64,000 bases of DNA from Hyphomonas sp. (GTDB lineage Bacteria; Pseudomonadota; Alphaproteobacteria; Caulobacterales; Hyphomonadaceae): positions 2,046,001 to 2,110,000 of the forward strand of contig CP051229.1 in assembly GCA_017792365.1 (NCBI GenBank), read 5' to 3'. Position numbers and translations under genes: made by a program. Each line of letters opens with the position of its first letter. Position 1 is the first letter of the stretch. A model generated the notes under the pieces. The model did no database searches. It was not told the DNA's origin and saw only the letters and a program-made list of their open reading frames with translations. This document shows positions 43,920 through 52,557 of this stretch, piece after piece.

Positions 43920-44552
43920 ATGAAACTCCCGACCACGACAATCTCGATCATTGCGCTCGCCTCCACCGGCGCACTCGCCATGGCTGCCCCCGCCAGCGCC
44001 CAGACGACCGACACCGGCCTCTATCTCGATGGCGGCTACACCTATCTCGACATCACCCCTGAGGGCTCTGACGACGGCGTCGACTCCAGCGCGATCACCG
44101 CACGTCTCGGCTACAAGTTCACCCCGATGTTCAGCCTCGAGGGCGAAATTTCCTCAGGCGTCGACGATGGCGAGTTCGACTACAACGTCGACGAAGACGA
44201 GTTCGGCTTCGACGACAACGATGACGGCGACTTCGACGACATCATCGCCGCCTCGGGCGACATTGGCGTCAACTACCTCGTCGCCGCGTTCGCAAAAGCC
44301 GAAGTGCCGGTCTCCGACATGGTCAACCTGCACGGCCGCCTCGGCTACGGTTACATCGACCTCGACGCCACGGTCACGACCCCCGGCGGCGGCGACATCA
44401 ACATCGAAGACTCGGCCGATGGCCCGGCTGCCGGCGTCGGCGCGTCGCTGAACTTCGACAACAACTGGACCATCCGTGGCGACTATTCCTACTTCGACTT
44501 CGACGACACGGACACGCACGCTGGCACCGTCACCGCCGGCTACCGGTTCTAG
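43920..44552 (+). CDS. outer-membrane beta-barrel protein with acidic insert
   Basis: The 210-residue precursor has a signal peptide (IALASTGALAMAAPASAQ) and alternating-strand barrel pattern ending in the C-terminal aromatic residue (VTAGYRF), typical of outer-membrane assembly. Residues about 80-112 are an acidic insert with repeated D/N-rich steps (FDYNVDEDEFG, FDDNDDGDFDD), suggesting cation binding in a loop. Family is the broad OmpA/OMP-b-barrel type; ligand unknown. An inverted repeat follows the stop. Confidence 0.82.
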   Translation: MKLPTTTISIIALASTGALAMAAPASAQTTDTGLYLDGGYTYLDITPEGSDDGVDSSAITARLGYKFTPMFSLEGEISSGVDDGEFDYNVDEDEFGFDDNDDGDFDDIIAASGDIGVNYLVAAFAKAEVPVSDMVNLHGRLGYGYIDLDATVTTPGGGDINIEDSADGPAAGVGASLNFDNNWTIRGDYSYFDFDDTDTHAGTVTAGYRF

Positions 44553-44578
44553 TCACCCACGAACAGCCCAATACGAAA

Positions 44579-44604
44579 CAGCCTCTCCCGAAAGGGAGAG
44601 GCTG
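44579..44604. terminator. hairpin between beta-barrel and methyltransferase genes
   Basis: CAGCCTCTCCC (44579-44589) and GGGAGAGGCTG (44594-44604) form an 11-bp stem with a GAAA loop. It lies 26 bp after the barrel gene. No T-run follows, so a protecting 3' hairpin is equally possible. Confidence 0.6.
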
Positions 44605-44650
44605 GATCGCATCTGCAGTCCCGATGGCGCATTTGTGCGGCTGAACCGCG

Positions 44651-45370
44651 TCAGCGCCGCTTCATCGCCGTCACCCTCAGGCTCGGCTTCAGCAGCAGCT
44701 TCTGGTTCACGATCTCGAACCCGTACAACTCCAGCATCCGCTGCAACGTTTTGCGGTCGTAGAAGGTAATGTGCTCCGGCGGAATGACTTCCTTCCACGA
44801 TACGAAATCCTTCGGCACGCCAAAATGTCCCGCGTCCGGCGTCGTCATGTGCAATACGCCGCCGACCCGCACCACGCGCCCCAGCGCTTCGAAGAACGAA
44901 TGCGCCTCCGTCAGGTGCTCCACCACCTCCCGGCACAGCACGGCGTCATAAACCTCGCCGCCACCGGCAAACGACTGAAGATCAGACGCCACGAACCTGC
45001 AGCGCGGATACATCTCCTCGGCCTTCGCCACCGCATCGGCGCTGAGGTCGATCCCCGTCGCCTCGAAACCAAGCTCGCGCGCAGCCTCGCAGGCAAATCC
45101 CGTATTGCAGCCGATGTCGAGAAACCGCCCCTCGCCACCCACCCTGCCAAGCACCGGCCGCAGGATGCGCTTCAGCCGCTCCACCTTCCGCGGGCCGTTG
45201 CGGATGTTCTTCTCGTTCACCCAGTACTTTGCGTAATAGTCGGCGATCTCCTGCTCCGACGGCATCGGATCGACATAGCGCAGCCCGCACCCCGAACACG
45301 CGACAACCACGTGCCCGTCCTTCTCGCCCACGCGCGTGTGGGCCTCGCCGCCACAGACCGGACACGCCAT
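44651..45370 (-). CDS. class I SAM-dependent methyltransferase with zinc ribbon
   Basis: The 239-residue protein begins with a zinc ribbon (CPVCGG then CSGCGL) and continues with a class I methyltransferase domain. The SAM motif FLDIGCNTGF is near residue 84, the acidic ribose contact ATGIDLSA is next, and VLCREVVEHL follows. Such proteins methylate sugars, lipids or quinone-like precursors. Its GGAGGGG site overlaps the end of the upstream phosphoesterase gene, so translation is coupled. Confidence 0.9.
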   Translation of the reverse strand: MACPVCGGEAHTRVGEKDGHVVVACSGCGLRYVDPMPSEQEIADYYAKYWVNEKNIRNGPRKVERLKRILRPVLGRVGGEGRFLDIGCNTGFACEAARELGFEATGIDLSADAVAKAEEMYPRCRFVASDLQSFAGGGEVYDAVLCREVVEHLTEAHSFFEALGRVVRVGGVLHMTTPDAGHFGVPKDFVSWKEVIPPEHITFYDRKTLQRMLELYGFEIVNQKLLLKPSLRVTAMKRR

Positions 45371-45372
45371 GA

Positions 45373-46209
45373 CTACCCCTCCGGGCCTTCCATACTGGGC
45401 ATCGCGCCCCGCAGCCGCCCGCCAACGCGGATCGGCGCCACGCTCTTCGCCAGCCCGGTCCGGTCATCGGATTCCACGAACACGCCGCACACCGTCGCGA
45501 CGCCGTCCGCCGGCGTCTTGCGCTCGGTCGGCAAGCGCGTCGCCGCCCGCCGAACGATCGGCTCCTTCTTCATCCCGATCACGCTGTCATAATCGCCGCA
45601 CATGCCCGCATCGGTCATGTACGCCGTGCCGTTCTCGAGGATATGGGCGTCAGCCGTCGGTACATGGGTATGAGCCCCCACAACCAGCGTCGCGCGCCCA
45701 TCGGCATAATGCCCCAGCACGTATTTCTCGGCCGTCGCCTCTGCATGAACCTCGATGATGAAGGCGTCGGCCACCTCCATCAGCGGCGCTTCCTCCAGCG
45801 CGCGCGCAATCGCCTGCAACGGATCGTCAAGCGCATCCATGAAGGCGCGCCCGTGCACCTGCACGACAAACACGCGCTGGTCGTTCTTGGTGACGAACAG
45901 CTGCGATCCGCGTCCCGGAATGGACAGCCCAAGCGGATAGTTCGCCGGCCGCAGCAAACGCGGCTCGCGCTCGATATAGCTCAGCGCCTCGGCCTGGTCC
46001 CAGGAATGGTTGCCCAGCGTGATGCAGTCGGCGCCGGCCTCGAACAATTCCTCGGCCGTCGCCTCCGTGATGCCGAACCCGCCGGCGACGTTCTCGCCAT
46101 TCACCACCACGAAGTCGAGCGCCAGCTGCGCCCTCAGTCGCGGCAGGTGCTCGGCAATCGCCTTGCGGCCGGACCTGCCGACAACATCGCCAAAAAAGGC
46201 CAGACGCAT
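45373..46209 (-). CDS. YmdB-family metallophosphoesterase (TIGR00282)
   Basis: The 278-residue enzyme is a calcineurin-like phosphoesterase of the YmdB type, which in Bacillus cleaves 2',3'-cyclic nucleotides. The metal motifs are FFGDVVGRSGR at the N-terminus, VVNGENVAGG, LGNHSWDQ and VVGAHTHVPTAD near residue 180. The ATG at 46209 has TGGAG seven bases upstream. It is followed by the methyltransferase gene two bases after its stop. Confidence 0.92.
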   Translation of the reverse strand: MRLAFFGDVVGRSGRKAIAEHLPRLRAQLALDFVVVNGENVAGGFGITEATAEELFEAGADCITLGNHSWDQAEALSYIEREPRLLRPANYPLGLSIPGRGSQLFVTKNDQRVFVVQVHGRAFMDALDDPLQAIARALEEAPLMEVADAFIIEVHAEATAEKYVLGHYADGRATLVVGAHTHVPTADAHILENGTAYMTDAGMCGDYDSVIGMKKEPIVRRAATRLPTERKTPADGVATVCGVFVESDDRTGLAKSVAPIRVGGRLRGAMPSMEGPEG

Positions 46210-46471
46210 CAAATCTCCAGTATCATACGCAGCACACGGCCCGCTGCTTAGCCGACCCGGCCCGGCCTGCCAAACGCGGCGTCAGGTGAATCTATCCACC
46301 TTATGCAGTCTTGCTGTAACAACACATGGCGACGCCGCGAAAACCACCACTGAGCGCGCGCGGCTGTCGTCTCGCAAATGCGTGAATGTTTCCAATGGTA
46401 TCGGTCCGGCGGCTGATGCGTTACGTAATAGACACGATACCCGCCGGACAGACCCCGATAGGGAGCAGGAC

Positions 46472-47476
46472 ATGAAATTCACGCGAAACCCCCGCTATCA
46501 GGACCTCAGGAACGAAGTCGCCGACGAGCACGCATTCTTCAACCGCAGACAGGCGCTGCGCGCCGCCGGCGTCGCAACAGCCGGGATTGCCCTCACGACC
46601 GGCGTCGCCTGCTCGGAGCCCCAGCAGGGCGGCCCGACAGGAACCAGCGCCGGATCCGCGCACCCAAAACCCGGCGCCGGCATCGAAGCCAGCCCCACGA
46701 AATGGAAAGTGTCCGACGACACGACGCCGGAAGACGCCGTCACCGGCTATTGCAACTTCTACGAATTCGGCACCCAGAAAACCGATCCCCCGCGCTATGC
46801 CGACGCCATGACGGTGTCGCCATGGTCGATCGCCGTCACCGGCATGACCGATGCGCCGGGCACGTACACCGTCAACGACCTCGTCGACTACGACGCGCTG
46901 GAAGAGCGCATCTACCGCCATCGCTGCGTCGAGGCCTGGTCGATGGTCGTGCCCTGGGTGGGCGTCCCGCTGGCCGGCATCATCGACAAGCTGAAGCCAA
47001 CCGCCGAGGCGAAGTACGTCGAGTTCGAAACCTACCTCAACAAGGATGAGATGCGCGGCGTGCGCTACCCCGTGATCGACTGGCCCTACATCGAGGGCCT
47101 GCGTCTCGACGAGGCGCGCAACGAATTGTCCTTCATGGCCGTCGGCGTGTTCGGCAAGGCGATGCCGAAACAGAACGGCGCCCCGCTGCGCACCGTCGTG
47201 CCGTGGAAGTACGGCTTCAAGGGCTGCAAATCGATCGTCCGCATCTCCTTCACCGACAAGGAGCCGCGCACCGCCTGGAACAAGGCCAACGCCAACGAGT
47301 ACGGCTTCTATTCCAACGTGAACCCCAACGTCGATCACCCGCGCTGGTCGCAGGCCTCTGAACGCATCATCGGCGGTCGCGGCTTCAACCCGCGCCGCGA
47401 GACCGACATGTTCAACGGCTACGAGGCCCAGGTCGCCCATCTCTACGAGGGCATGGACCTCACGAAGAACTTCTAG
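46472..47476 (+). CDS. msrP: periplasmic methionine sulfoxide reductase, catalytic subunit
   Basis: The 334-residue molybdoenzyme carries a twin-arginine signal (FNRRQALRAAGVATAG) for folded export. The SUOX-like fold has the molybdopterin cysteine in HRCVEAWSMVVPW and conserved PLRTVVPWKYGFKGCKSI. It repairs oxidised methionine in periplasmic proteins. The msrQ gene follows after 17 bp, completing the MsrPQ system. A 262-bp region precedes the gene; no regulator was assigned. Confidence 0.95.
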   Translation: MKFTRNPRYQDLRNEVADEHAFFNRRQALRAAGVATAGIALTTGVACSEPQQGGPTGTSAGSAHPKPGAGIEASPTKWKVSDDTTPEDAVTGYCNFYEFGTQKTDPPRYADAMTVSPWSIAVTGMTDAPGTYTVNDLVDYDALEERIYRHRCVEAWSMVVPWVGVPLAGIIDKLKPTAEAKYVEFETYLNKDEMRGVRYPVIDWPYIEGLRLDEARNELSFMAVGVFGKAMPKQNGAPLRTVVPWKYGFKGCKSIVRISFTDKEPRTAWNKANANEYGFYSNVNPNVDHPRWSQASERIIGGRGFNPRRETDMFNGYEAQVAHLYEGMDLTKNF

Positions 47477-47493
47477 GCCGCCAACCGTAAGCC

Positions 47494-48147
47494 ATGGCCA
47501 TTCACAGCCGCACCCTGCGCATATTCGGCAAGCACTGGATGAAGCCGCTGACGCTGATCGCGTTGCTGCTTCCCGGCGCGTGGATATTCGGCAACTGGGC
47601 GCTGATGCTGGCCTACCTGCCGCACGAGATGGGCTTCAACCCGGTGGAATACACCCACCGCTTCCTCGGCGACACGGCCATCCGCGTCCTCCTGGTCACC
47701 CTGCTCGTCACACCTGTACGCGATATCACCGGCTGGGCGCCGATCATCCTGATCCGCCGCCGCATCGGCATGGCGGCCTTCTTCTACGCGGCGCTGCACA
47801 TCCTCGCCTATCTCTGGCTCGACAAGATGTGGTCGCTTGCTGCGCTCTGGGAAGACGTGCTGCTGCGCCAGTACATCACCTTCGGCATGGCCTCCTTCGC
47901 CCTGCTCATCCCGCTGGCGCTGACGTCCACCAACACCGCGATCCGCAAGCTTGGCCGCCAGACCTGGCAGCGCATCCACTACCTGATCTACCCGCTCGCC
48001 ATCCTCGCGGTCCTGCACCACTACTTCATGGTCAAGGGCTTCCAGATCGAACCGCTCGTCCACGGCGGCATCCTGGCCGTCCTGCTGTTGTGGCGCGTCG
48101 TGAAATGGGTCGGCCCGGTCTTCACCAAGAAGTCCGCTACCGCGTAG
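47494..48147 (+). CDS. msrQ: haem-binding membrane subunit of the methionine sulfoxide reductase
   Basis: The 217-residue integral membrane protein has six helices with histidines in AALHILAYLWLDK, RIHYLIYPLAILAVLHHYF, the b-type haem ligands of MsrQ. It passes electrons from quinol to MsrP. It directly follows msrP. An independent MsrQ-like gene without MsrP lies at 39.1-39.7 kb. Confidence 0.93.
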   Translation: MAIHSRTLRIFGKHWMKPLTLIALLLPGAWIFGNWALMLAYLPHEMGFNPVEYTHRFLGDTAIRVLLVTLLVTPVRDITGWAPIILIRRRIGMAAFFYAALHILAYLWLDKMWSLAALWEDVLLRQYITFGMASFALLIPLALTSTNTAIRKLGRQTWQRIHYLIYPLAILAVLHHYFMVKGFQIEPLVHGGILAVLLLWRVVKWVGPVFTKKSATA

Positions 48148-48150
48148 CCG

Positions 48151-48615
48151 CTAGAGACCGCTGAGCTCCGTGATGCGCTCCAGCATCACCTTGCGCACGC
48201 AACCGCGCGGGTCATTGTCGATCAGGCACGCATCGCGCCGGTTGATCCACCGCCGCTGCTCCATCCGCAACTCATCGCTGATCGCTTCTTCCGAGCCGAG
48301 TGCAGACCACACCTTGTCCAGCACCAGATCGGCTTCCGCGATCGTCGGGTCCGAACAGATCATCTTCTCGATCGTCGTTTCCGCCATGTCGCAATCGAAG
48401 CTGGGCTTGGCGTCCGGGTGGCGCTCATAGGTCATGCGTGAAGTGATCTCGCTCGTCGCCGCCTCCGCCGCAGCCGACCGCGTCGCGCCAATCTCAAGAC
48501 CGATGAAGTCCGCCACCACGGTGCGCGCGCCCGGCTCCACCACCAGCCACGTCGTCCCCCCGGCGACGGCGGCGGCCATCGATACCGCGACCCTGCTCAA
48601 GATCCCGCCCGACAT
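48151..48615 (-). CDS. LprI/DUF1311-type exported protein
   Basis: The 154-residue protein has an N-terminal hydrophobic segment (VAVSMAAAVAGGTTWLVV), a spacer and a C-terminal DUF1311/LprI domain with four cysteines: SFDCDMAE, EKMICSDPTIAEAD, RDACLID and RGCVRK. Some LprI proteins inhibit lysozyme; others are untested. GGAGGGG just before the ATG at 48615 selects this start. It converges on msrQ with a 3-bp gap. Confidence 0.82.
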   Translation of the reverse strand: MSGGILSRVAVSMAAAVAGGTTWLVVEPGARTVVADFIGLEIGATRSAAAEAATSEITSRMTYERHPDAKPSFDCDMAETTIEKMICSDPTIAEADLVLDKVWSALGSEEAISDELRMEQRRWINRRDACLIDNDPRGCVRKVMLERITELSGL

Positions 48616-48693
48616 CGGCCCCTCCATCGTTCGCGCGAGCCGACAGCCTACCCCACCCGCGCCCGATCGCAAAAAGCGATCAAGCGTCGACGC

Positions 48694-48930
48694 CTAGCCC
48701 CTGAAATCATTGCCCTTGATCTTGTTGCAGCGCGCGTGCGCCAGCTGCAGGTTCTCCAGCGCGTCATCCCCGCCCTTCGACCGCGGACGGATATGATCGT
48801 AGGTCGGCCGCAGCTTCTTCCACACCCGCGCGTGCGGCGTCGCCCACCGCGTCGCGGGCATGGCCCTGCCGCACAAGGCGCAGGCGCCGCCCTGCGCATC
48901 CCACAATGTCCGGAAATTCTCTGGCGTCAC
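48694..48930 (-). CDS. HNH endonuclease domain protein
   Basis: The 78-residue protein is little more than an HNH nuclease: paired cysteines CALCGRA, then the core YDHIRPRSKGGDDALENLQLAH and a second metal cysteine ARCNKIK. The start ATG overlaps the folD stop by four bases, so it is translated after FolD. Small HNH proteins act in DNA restriction, repair or mobile elements; no partner is visible here. The function is unknown. Confidence 0.88.
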   Translation of the reverse strand: MTPENFRTLWDAQGGACALCGRAMPATRWATPHARVWKKLRPTYDHIRPRSKGGDDALENLQLAHARCNKIKGNDFRG

Positions 48931-49826
48931 GAACCCGCGTCGAGTTCAACCGGAACCGCCCACCCCCGCCGCGCGCACGCAGCCAGCACGGTGTTGCGCA
49001 GCAGGCAGGCCACGGTCATCAGCCCGACGCCGCCAGGCACCGGGGTGATGTGCGCCGCAACCTCTGCACACTCTTCGAACTGCGCATCCCCGACAACCCG
49101 CGTCTTGCCTTCACCCTTCTCGGGCGCCGGAATGCGATTGATGCCGACGTCCAGCACGACCGCCCCGGGCTTCACCCAGTCGCCCCGCACCATCTCTGTC
49201 CGCCCAACCGCCGGCACCAGAATGTCCGCCGTACGGCACAGCGCCGGCAGGTCCACCGTCTTCGAGTGAGCGATCGTCACCGTACAATTCTCGGCAAGGA
49301 ACAGCATCGCCGTCGGCTTCCCGACCAGGATCGACCGCCCGATCACGACGACATTCTTGCCCGACAGGTCCTCGCCCAGCGCCGCCTTCGCGAGGATCAC
49401 ACACCCCGTCGGCGTGCACGGCCGAAGCCCCGGCTTGCCCAGCAGCAACCTGCCCGCCGACACTTCCGTCAGCCCGTCCACATCCTTGTCCGCATCGATG
49501 CATGCGATCGCCGACGCCTCGTCCAGCCCTGTCGGCAGCGGCAATTGCAGCAGGATGCCATCGACATCCGGATCGCCGTTGAGCTCATGCAGGACCGCCT
49601 CGACCTCATCCTGCGTCGAAGTCTCAGGCAAACGACGAGTGATCGAGCGCATGCCCGCCGCCTCGGTCTTCTCGCCCTTCGATTTCACGTAGATCTGGCT
49701 GGCCGGATCATCCCCCACCAGCACCACCGCCAGACACGGCTGCCCGGGCAGCGCCTTGACGGCCGCCGCAACCCGATCCCGCACCGCCTGCGAGACCACC
49801 TTGCCTTCGATACGCTGAGCCGTCAT
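48927..49826 (-). CDS. folD: methylenetetrahydrofolate dehydrogenase/cyclohydrolase
   Basis: FolD interconverts 5,10-methylene-, methenyl- and 10-formyl-tetrahydrofolate. The 299-residue protein has the cyclohydrolase region YVKSKGEKTEAAGM with its catalytic lysine, the dinucleotide motif VIGRSILVGKPTAML and the PVPGGVGLMTV motif. It shares the one-carbon pool with PurU at 57.8 kb and SerA/SerC at 12-15 kb. A 4-bp overlap couples it to the HNH gene. A weak GGGG site lies upstream. Confidence 0.96.
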   Translation of the reverse strand: MTAQRIEGKVVSQAVRDRVAAAVKALPGQPCLAVVLVGDDPASQIYVKSKGEKTEAAGMRSITRRLPETSTQDEVEAVLHELNGDPDVDGILLQLPLPTGLDEASAIACIDADKDVDGLTEVSAGRLLLGKPGLRPCTPTGCVILAKAALGEDLSGKNVVVIGRSILVGKPTAMLFLAENCTVTIAHSKTVDLPALCRTADILVPAVGRTEMVRGDWVKPGAVVLDVGINRIPAPEKGEGKTRVVGDAQFEECAEVAAHITPVPGGVGLMTVACLLRNTVLAACARRGWAVPVELDAGS

Positions 49827-49836
49827 CGCGACCCCG

Positions 49837-50190
49837 TCAGAGGCCGGGTGCGCCAGCGATCGATGCGATCACCGTGGGCAACAGCCAGAGGTCGACGAAC
49901 CGGATCGCGAGCACGACCACCAGCACCGAAAGGTCCAGCCCGCCAATCGGAGGGATCACCTTCCGCACCGGCCGGCACAGGGGCTCACAGATCCGGTCAA
50001 GGAAGCGGACGATCGCCCGCGCATTCGGGTTCGACTGATTGAGGATCCCGAACGCCAGCAACCAGCTGACGATCACATAGGCGATGAACACCCAGAACAG
50101 CAGCACCAGGATCGGGTGCAGGAAAAACGTGTAGATCGCCCAGAGGAAGCCCATCGTGTCGCCCGGAAAAACATGAATCGATGCAGGCAT
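49837..50190 (-). CDS. YggT-family membrane protein
   Basis: The 117-residue protein has two long hydrophobic helices (ILVLLFWVFIAYVIVSWLLAFG and LDLSVLVVVLAIRFVDLWLL) linked by the family motif RICEPLCRPVRKVIPPIGGLD. YggT proteins are small membrane factors linked to osmotic and cell-division functions. A shorter start at 50154 (MGFLWAIYTF) is as likely as 50190. It ends 10 bp before folD in the same direction. Confidence 0.87.
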   Translation of the reverse strand: MPASIHVFPGDTMGFLWAIYTFFLHPILVLLFWVFIAYVIVSWLLAFGILNQSNPNARAIVRFLDRICEPLCRPVRKVIPPIGGLDLSVLVVVLAIRFVDLWLLPTVIASIAGAPGL

Positions 50191-50262
50191 CTAACGCGCC
50201 TGCCCGACCAAGGGCAACCGCGGAACCGCGCCGTCTCCACGGATCCGGCCCAACACGGCCCA

Positions 50263-50290
50263 AGCGCCGAGGCGGATCAGCCTCGGCGCT
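50263..50290 (-). terminator. hairpin after the glycine-zipper lipoprotein gene
   Basis: AGCGCCGAGGC (50263-50273) and GCCTCGGCGCT (50280-50290) form an 11-bp stem with a six-base loop, 22 bp past the lipoprotein stop. No T-run follows. Confidence 0.55.
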
Positions 50291-50312
50291 CTGCCGGTCT
50301 CACTACGAAAGC

Positions 50313-50528
50313 CTATTCCAGAACGTTGTCGTCAGCGTCGTTCTGGCTTTCCTCGATCTCATTGACCGCCGCGCCAGCCGCGCCGCCCACCGCAGCGCCC
50401 ACAGGCCCGCCAAGGATCAGACCCGTCGCAGCGCCGGTCGCCGCGCGCTCCTCCATGGTCGTGCCGCAGGCCGCCAAAGCCAACATCGCCGCGCCCGCAC
50501 CCATCACTGCCGTCATCTTGAAAGTCAT
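50313..50528 (-). CDS. glycine-zipper lipoprotein
   Basis: The 71-residue protein has a lipobox (LALAACGTT, cysteine about residue 21) and a mature part with a glycine zipper (GAATGLILGGPVGAAVGGAAG), then an acidic tail. Such lipoproteins insert in the envelope and resemble the YMGG/OsmB-like zipper group. AGGAGG precedes the ATG. The precise role is unknown. Confidence 0.85.
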   Translation of the reverse strand: MTFKMTAVMGAGAAMLALAACGTTMEERAATGAATGLILGGPVGAAVGGAAGAAVNEIEESQNDADDNVLE

Positions 50529-50651
50529 TCCCGCCTCCTGGCTGATTGTCCTGGGTTAAACGCCGCCCCGACGATTCGGTTGCGGGCGCCCCCTACGCCC
50601 ATCATTGGGCATATACCGCCAGAAACTCAGGGAATGGACTGAGGGAGGGAA

Positions 50652-50727
<76 letters not shown>

Positions 50728-50826
50728 GAACCGGGAATTTGGGAGCCGGTTAGCTATTCCGTGGGAGGCGTGGCGTCAAGCTGGCGCCGCAATCGCGCGT
50801 TAAGGCTTGGCGAATAGACTGGCCCA

Positions 50827-51258
50827 ATGCGTAGACTGGCTCTCACCTGCCTGCTCACGGCCCTGCTGGCCCTGCCTGCCGCAGCGGCCCCGCCGCCAGC
50901 CGCCGCGCCAGCCGCCGACCCCAGCGCGGGCAGGATTACCGGTTCGGAAGCCTACATCCCGACCTTCGGGCTTCGTGCAACGATCTCGCGCGGCTTCGGC
51001 GTTCGCGGCATCCTCTCGGTCGACGCCGGCCTCCACGTTCCCGACCGCAAGGCCCGCGAACGCGCCACCGCGCTGAAACCGCGCATCGTCAACGCCATGC
51101 GCGATTCGGTCCTTAACTACGCCTCGAAGTCCTACATCATCGGCGAACGGCCGGACGCGGAAATCCTCCGCGCCCAGATGCAGCGCTCGGTTGATCGCAT
51201 CCTCGGGTCAGACGCCGCAACCGTCGCCCTCGCATCGGTCATCATCTTCGATCGCTAG
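50827..51258 (+). CDS. exported conserved hypothetical protein
   Basis: The 143-residue protein has a signal peptide ([20 protein letters not shown]) and a proline/alanine-rich linker. Its mature domain shows a strand pattern ([27 protein letters not shown]) and helices ([27 protein letters not shown]) resembling FliL-type periplasmic domains. That resemblance is loose. The 3' end overlaps the convergent dehydratase gene by 4 bp. Confidence 0.7.
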   Translation: MRRLALTCLLTALLALPAAAAPPPAAAPAADPSAGRITGSEAYIPTFGLRATISRGFGVRGILSVDAGLHVPDRKARERATALKPRIVNAMRDSVLNYASKSYIIGERPDAEILRAQMQRSVDRILGSDAATVALASVIIFDR

Positions 51259-51539
51259 CCGCCTGCAACCGCATCCATGAAGCGCGCGAGTTCGACGTCC
51301 TTCTCGGTCACGCCGTTCGCATCATGCGTCGCCAGCAACACGTCCACCTTGTTGTAGACGTTGAACCATTCCGGGTGGTGATCCATCTGCTCGGCCTTCA
51401 GCGCGGCCTGCGTCATAAAGGCGAACGCCGCCTTGAAGTCATCGAACTTGAATGACCGGGTGATGGCGTCGCGCCCTTCGGCGGCCTTCCACCCCTTGAG
51501 CTTGGCCACCGCTGCATCTGCTCCGATTGCCTCGACCAT
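51255..51539 (-). CDS. phhB: 4a-hydroxytetrahydrobiopterin dehydratase
   Basis: This PCD/DCoH protein (94 residues) has the catalytic motif [14 protein letters not shown], with two histidines for dehydration of the pterin carbinolamine, and a C-terminal [14 protein letters not shown] helix. It normally serves phenylalanine hydroxylase or molybdopterin-related pterins. AAGGAG six bases before the ATG at 51539 overrides a longer start. No hydroxylase gene is nearby. Confidence 0.92.
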   Translation of the reverse strand: MVEAIGADAAVAKLKGWKAAEGRDAITRSFKFDDFKAAFAFMTQAALKAEQMDHHPEWFNVYNKVDVLLATHDANGVTEKDVELARFMDAVAGG

Positions 51540-51660
51540 TTCATCTCCTTTGGGCCTGCGCGGGCCCGCCAATTCGTGATCGCAGCGAAACGATTCGTAA
51601 GTGGTTTTGCAACACCATGGTCTCCAAACTACTGCGACCGGGTTGTTCAGGGAGGACGCC

Positions 51661-51948
51661 GTGACCCGATTCCTTCGCTCCGACGCACATCCGGAGGGCT
51701 ACAAGCTCGAGGATCTGCTGCTTGCGCTGCGCGGTGAGATCATCCACCGCTGCGACGCCATCGCCCACGATCACCGCCCCGAAGCGCTGCACGTGATGTC
51801 GAACAATCTCTCGATCCTGAAGCACATCTCGGAATCGATTGCGCTCGCGATGGAATCCACTCGCGTGCTCGACCGCGCGTTCGGCCCGTCTCAGGCGGCG
51901 AAAGGCGGACCGCCCCGCATCGGATCCGCAGACGACAAGGTCGCCTGA
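51661..51948 (+). CDS. small hypothetical protein
   Basis: The 95-residue protein is helical ([21 protein letters not shown], then [23 protein letters not shown]). That is a pattern of two amphipathic helices with a histidine in the first, reminiscent of a histidine-kinase dimerisation segment but without an HATPase domain. The GTG at 51661 has GGGAGGA upstream. No family was recognised. Confidence 0.6.
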   Translation: MTRFLRSDAHPEGYKLEDLLLALRGEIIHRCDAIAHDHRPEALHVMSNNLSILKHISESIALAMESTRVLDRAFGPSQAAKGGPPRIGSADDKVA

Positions 51949-51957
51949 CCCGTTCGG

Positions 51958-52500
51958 TCAGTCCGCGCCAGTATAGAAATAGCGCCACGTACCGTCGGCG
52001 GAGATGCCAAGCCGGTAGCCGGGCCAGCCCGCTCCGGCGGCAAAGCGTTGCGCGCCCTCCGCTCCCAGGATCAGTTCGGCGTCGCGGCGCACCTTCGGCG
52101 TCATCGCATTCGGAGCGACATTGGCCATATAGGGCCAGACGTAGACCAGCTGCCCATCCAGCTCTGTAACAGCAGGGGCATACGCCAGCACGCGGCCCAG
52201 ATGCTCCATGGGCCAGTCGCCCGTGCGGTACTTGAGATACCAGTAGTCAGCATGATCAAGCTCGCCCGCGTTTGAACGGAAGCCCGGCGTCGCCCGCGCC
52301 AGCCGCGCCATGTCCCAGGTCGAGCCGTCCTTCGCGATCTCGGTCAGATCGTTAACGGTCGCAACGACAGCCGCAGGCAACTCGATCGGCGCGGCCGGCG
52401 CCGCAACCGGGTCATTCTGAACCACCACACGCTGAGACACAGGGCCCGGACCACACGCGCCAAGCAGCGCCAACATAGTTATCGCGGAAAGAAGTCTCAT
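51958..52500 (-). CDS. hypothetical lipoprotein
   Basis: The 180-residue protein has a lipoprotein signal (SAITMLALLGACG) and a mature part rich in aromatic residues (DYWYLKYRTGDWPMEHLGRV, YVWPYMANVAPN, WRYFYTGAD). I do not recognise the family. It is convergent with the small hypothetical gene at 51.7-51.9 kb. Confidence 0.65.
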   Translation of the reverse strand: MRLLSAITMLALLGACGPGPVSQRVVVQNDPVAAPAAPIELPAAVVATVNDLTEIAKDGSTWDMARLARATPGFRSNAGELDHADYWYLKYRTGDWPMEHLGRVLAYAPAVTELDGQLVYVWPYMANVAPNAMTPKVRRDAELILGAEGAQRFAAGAGWPGYRLGISADGTWRYFYTGAD

Positions 52501-52557
52501 CAGTCCAGGGCCTCACGGGCCGGCCTCGATTGGCCAGCGCCCCTTATATGGCAAGCC

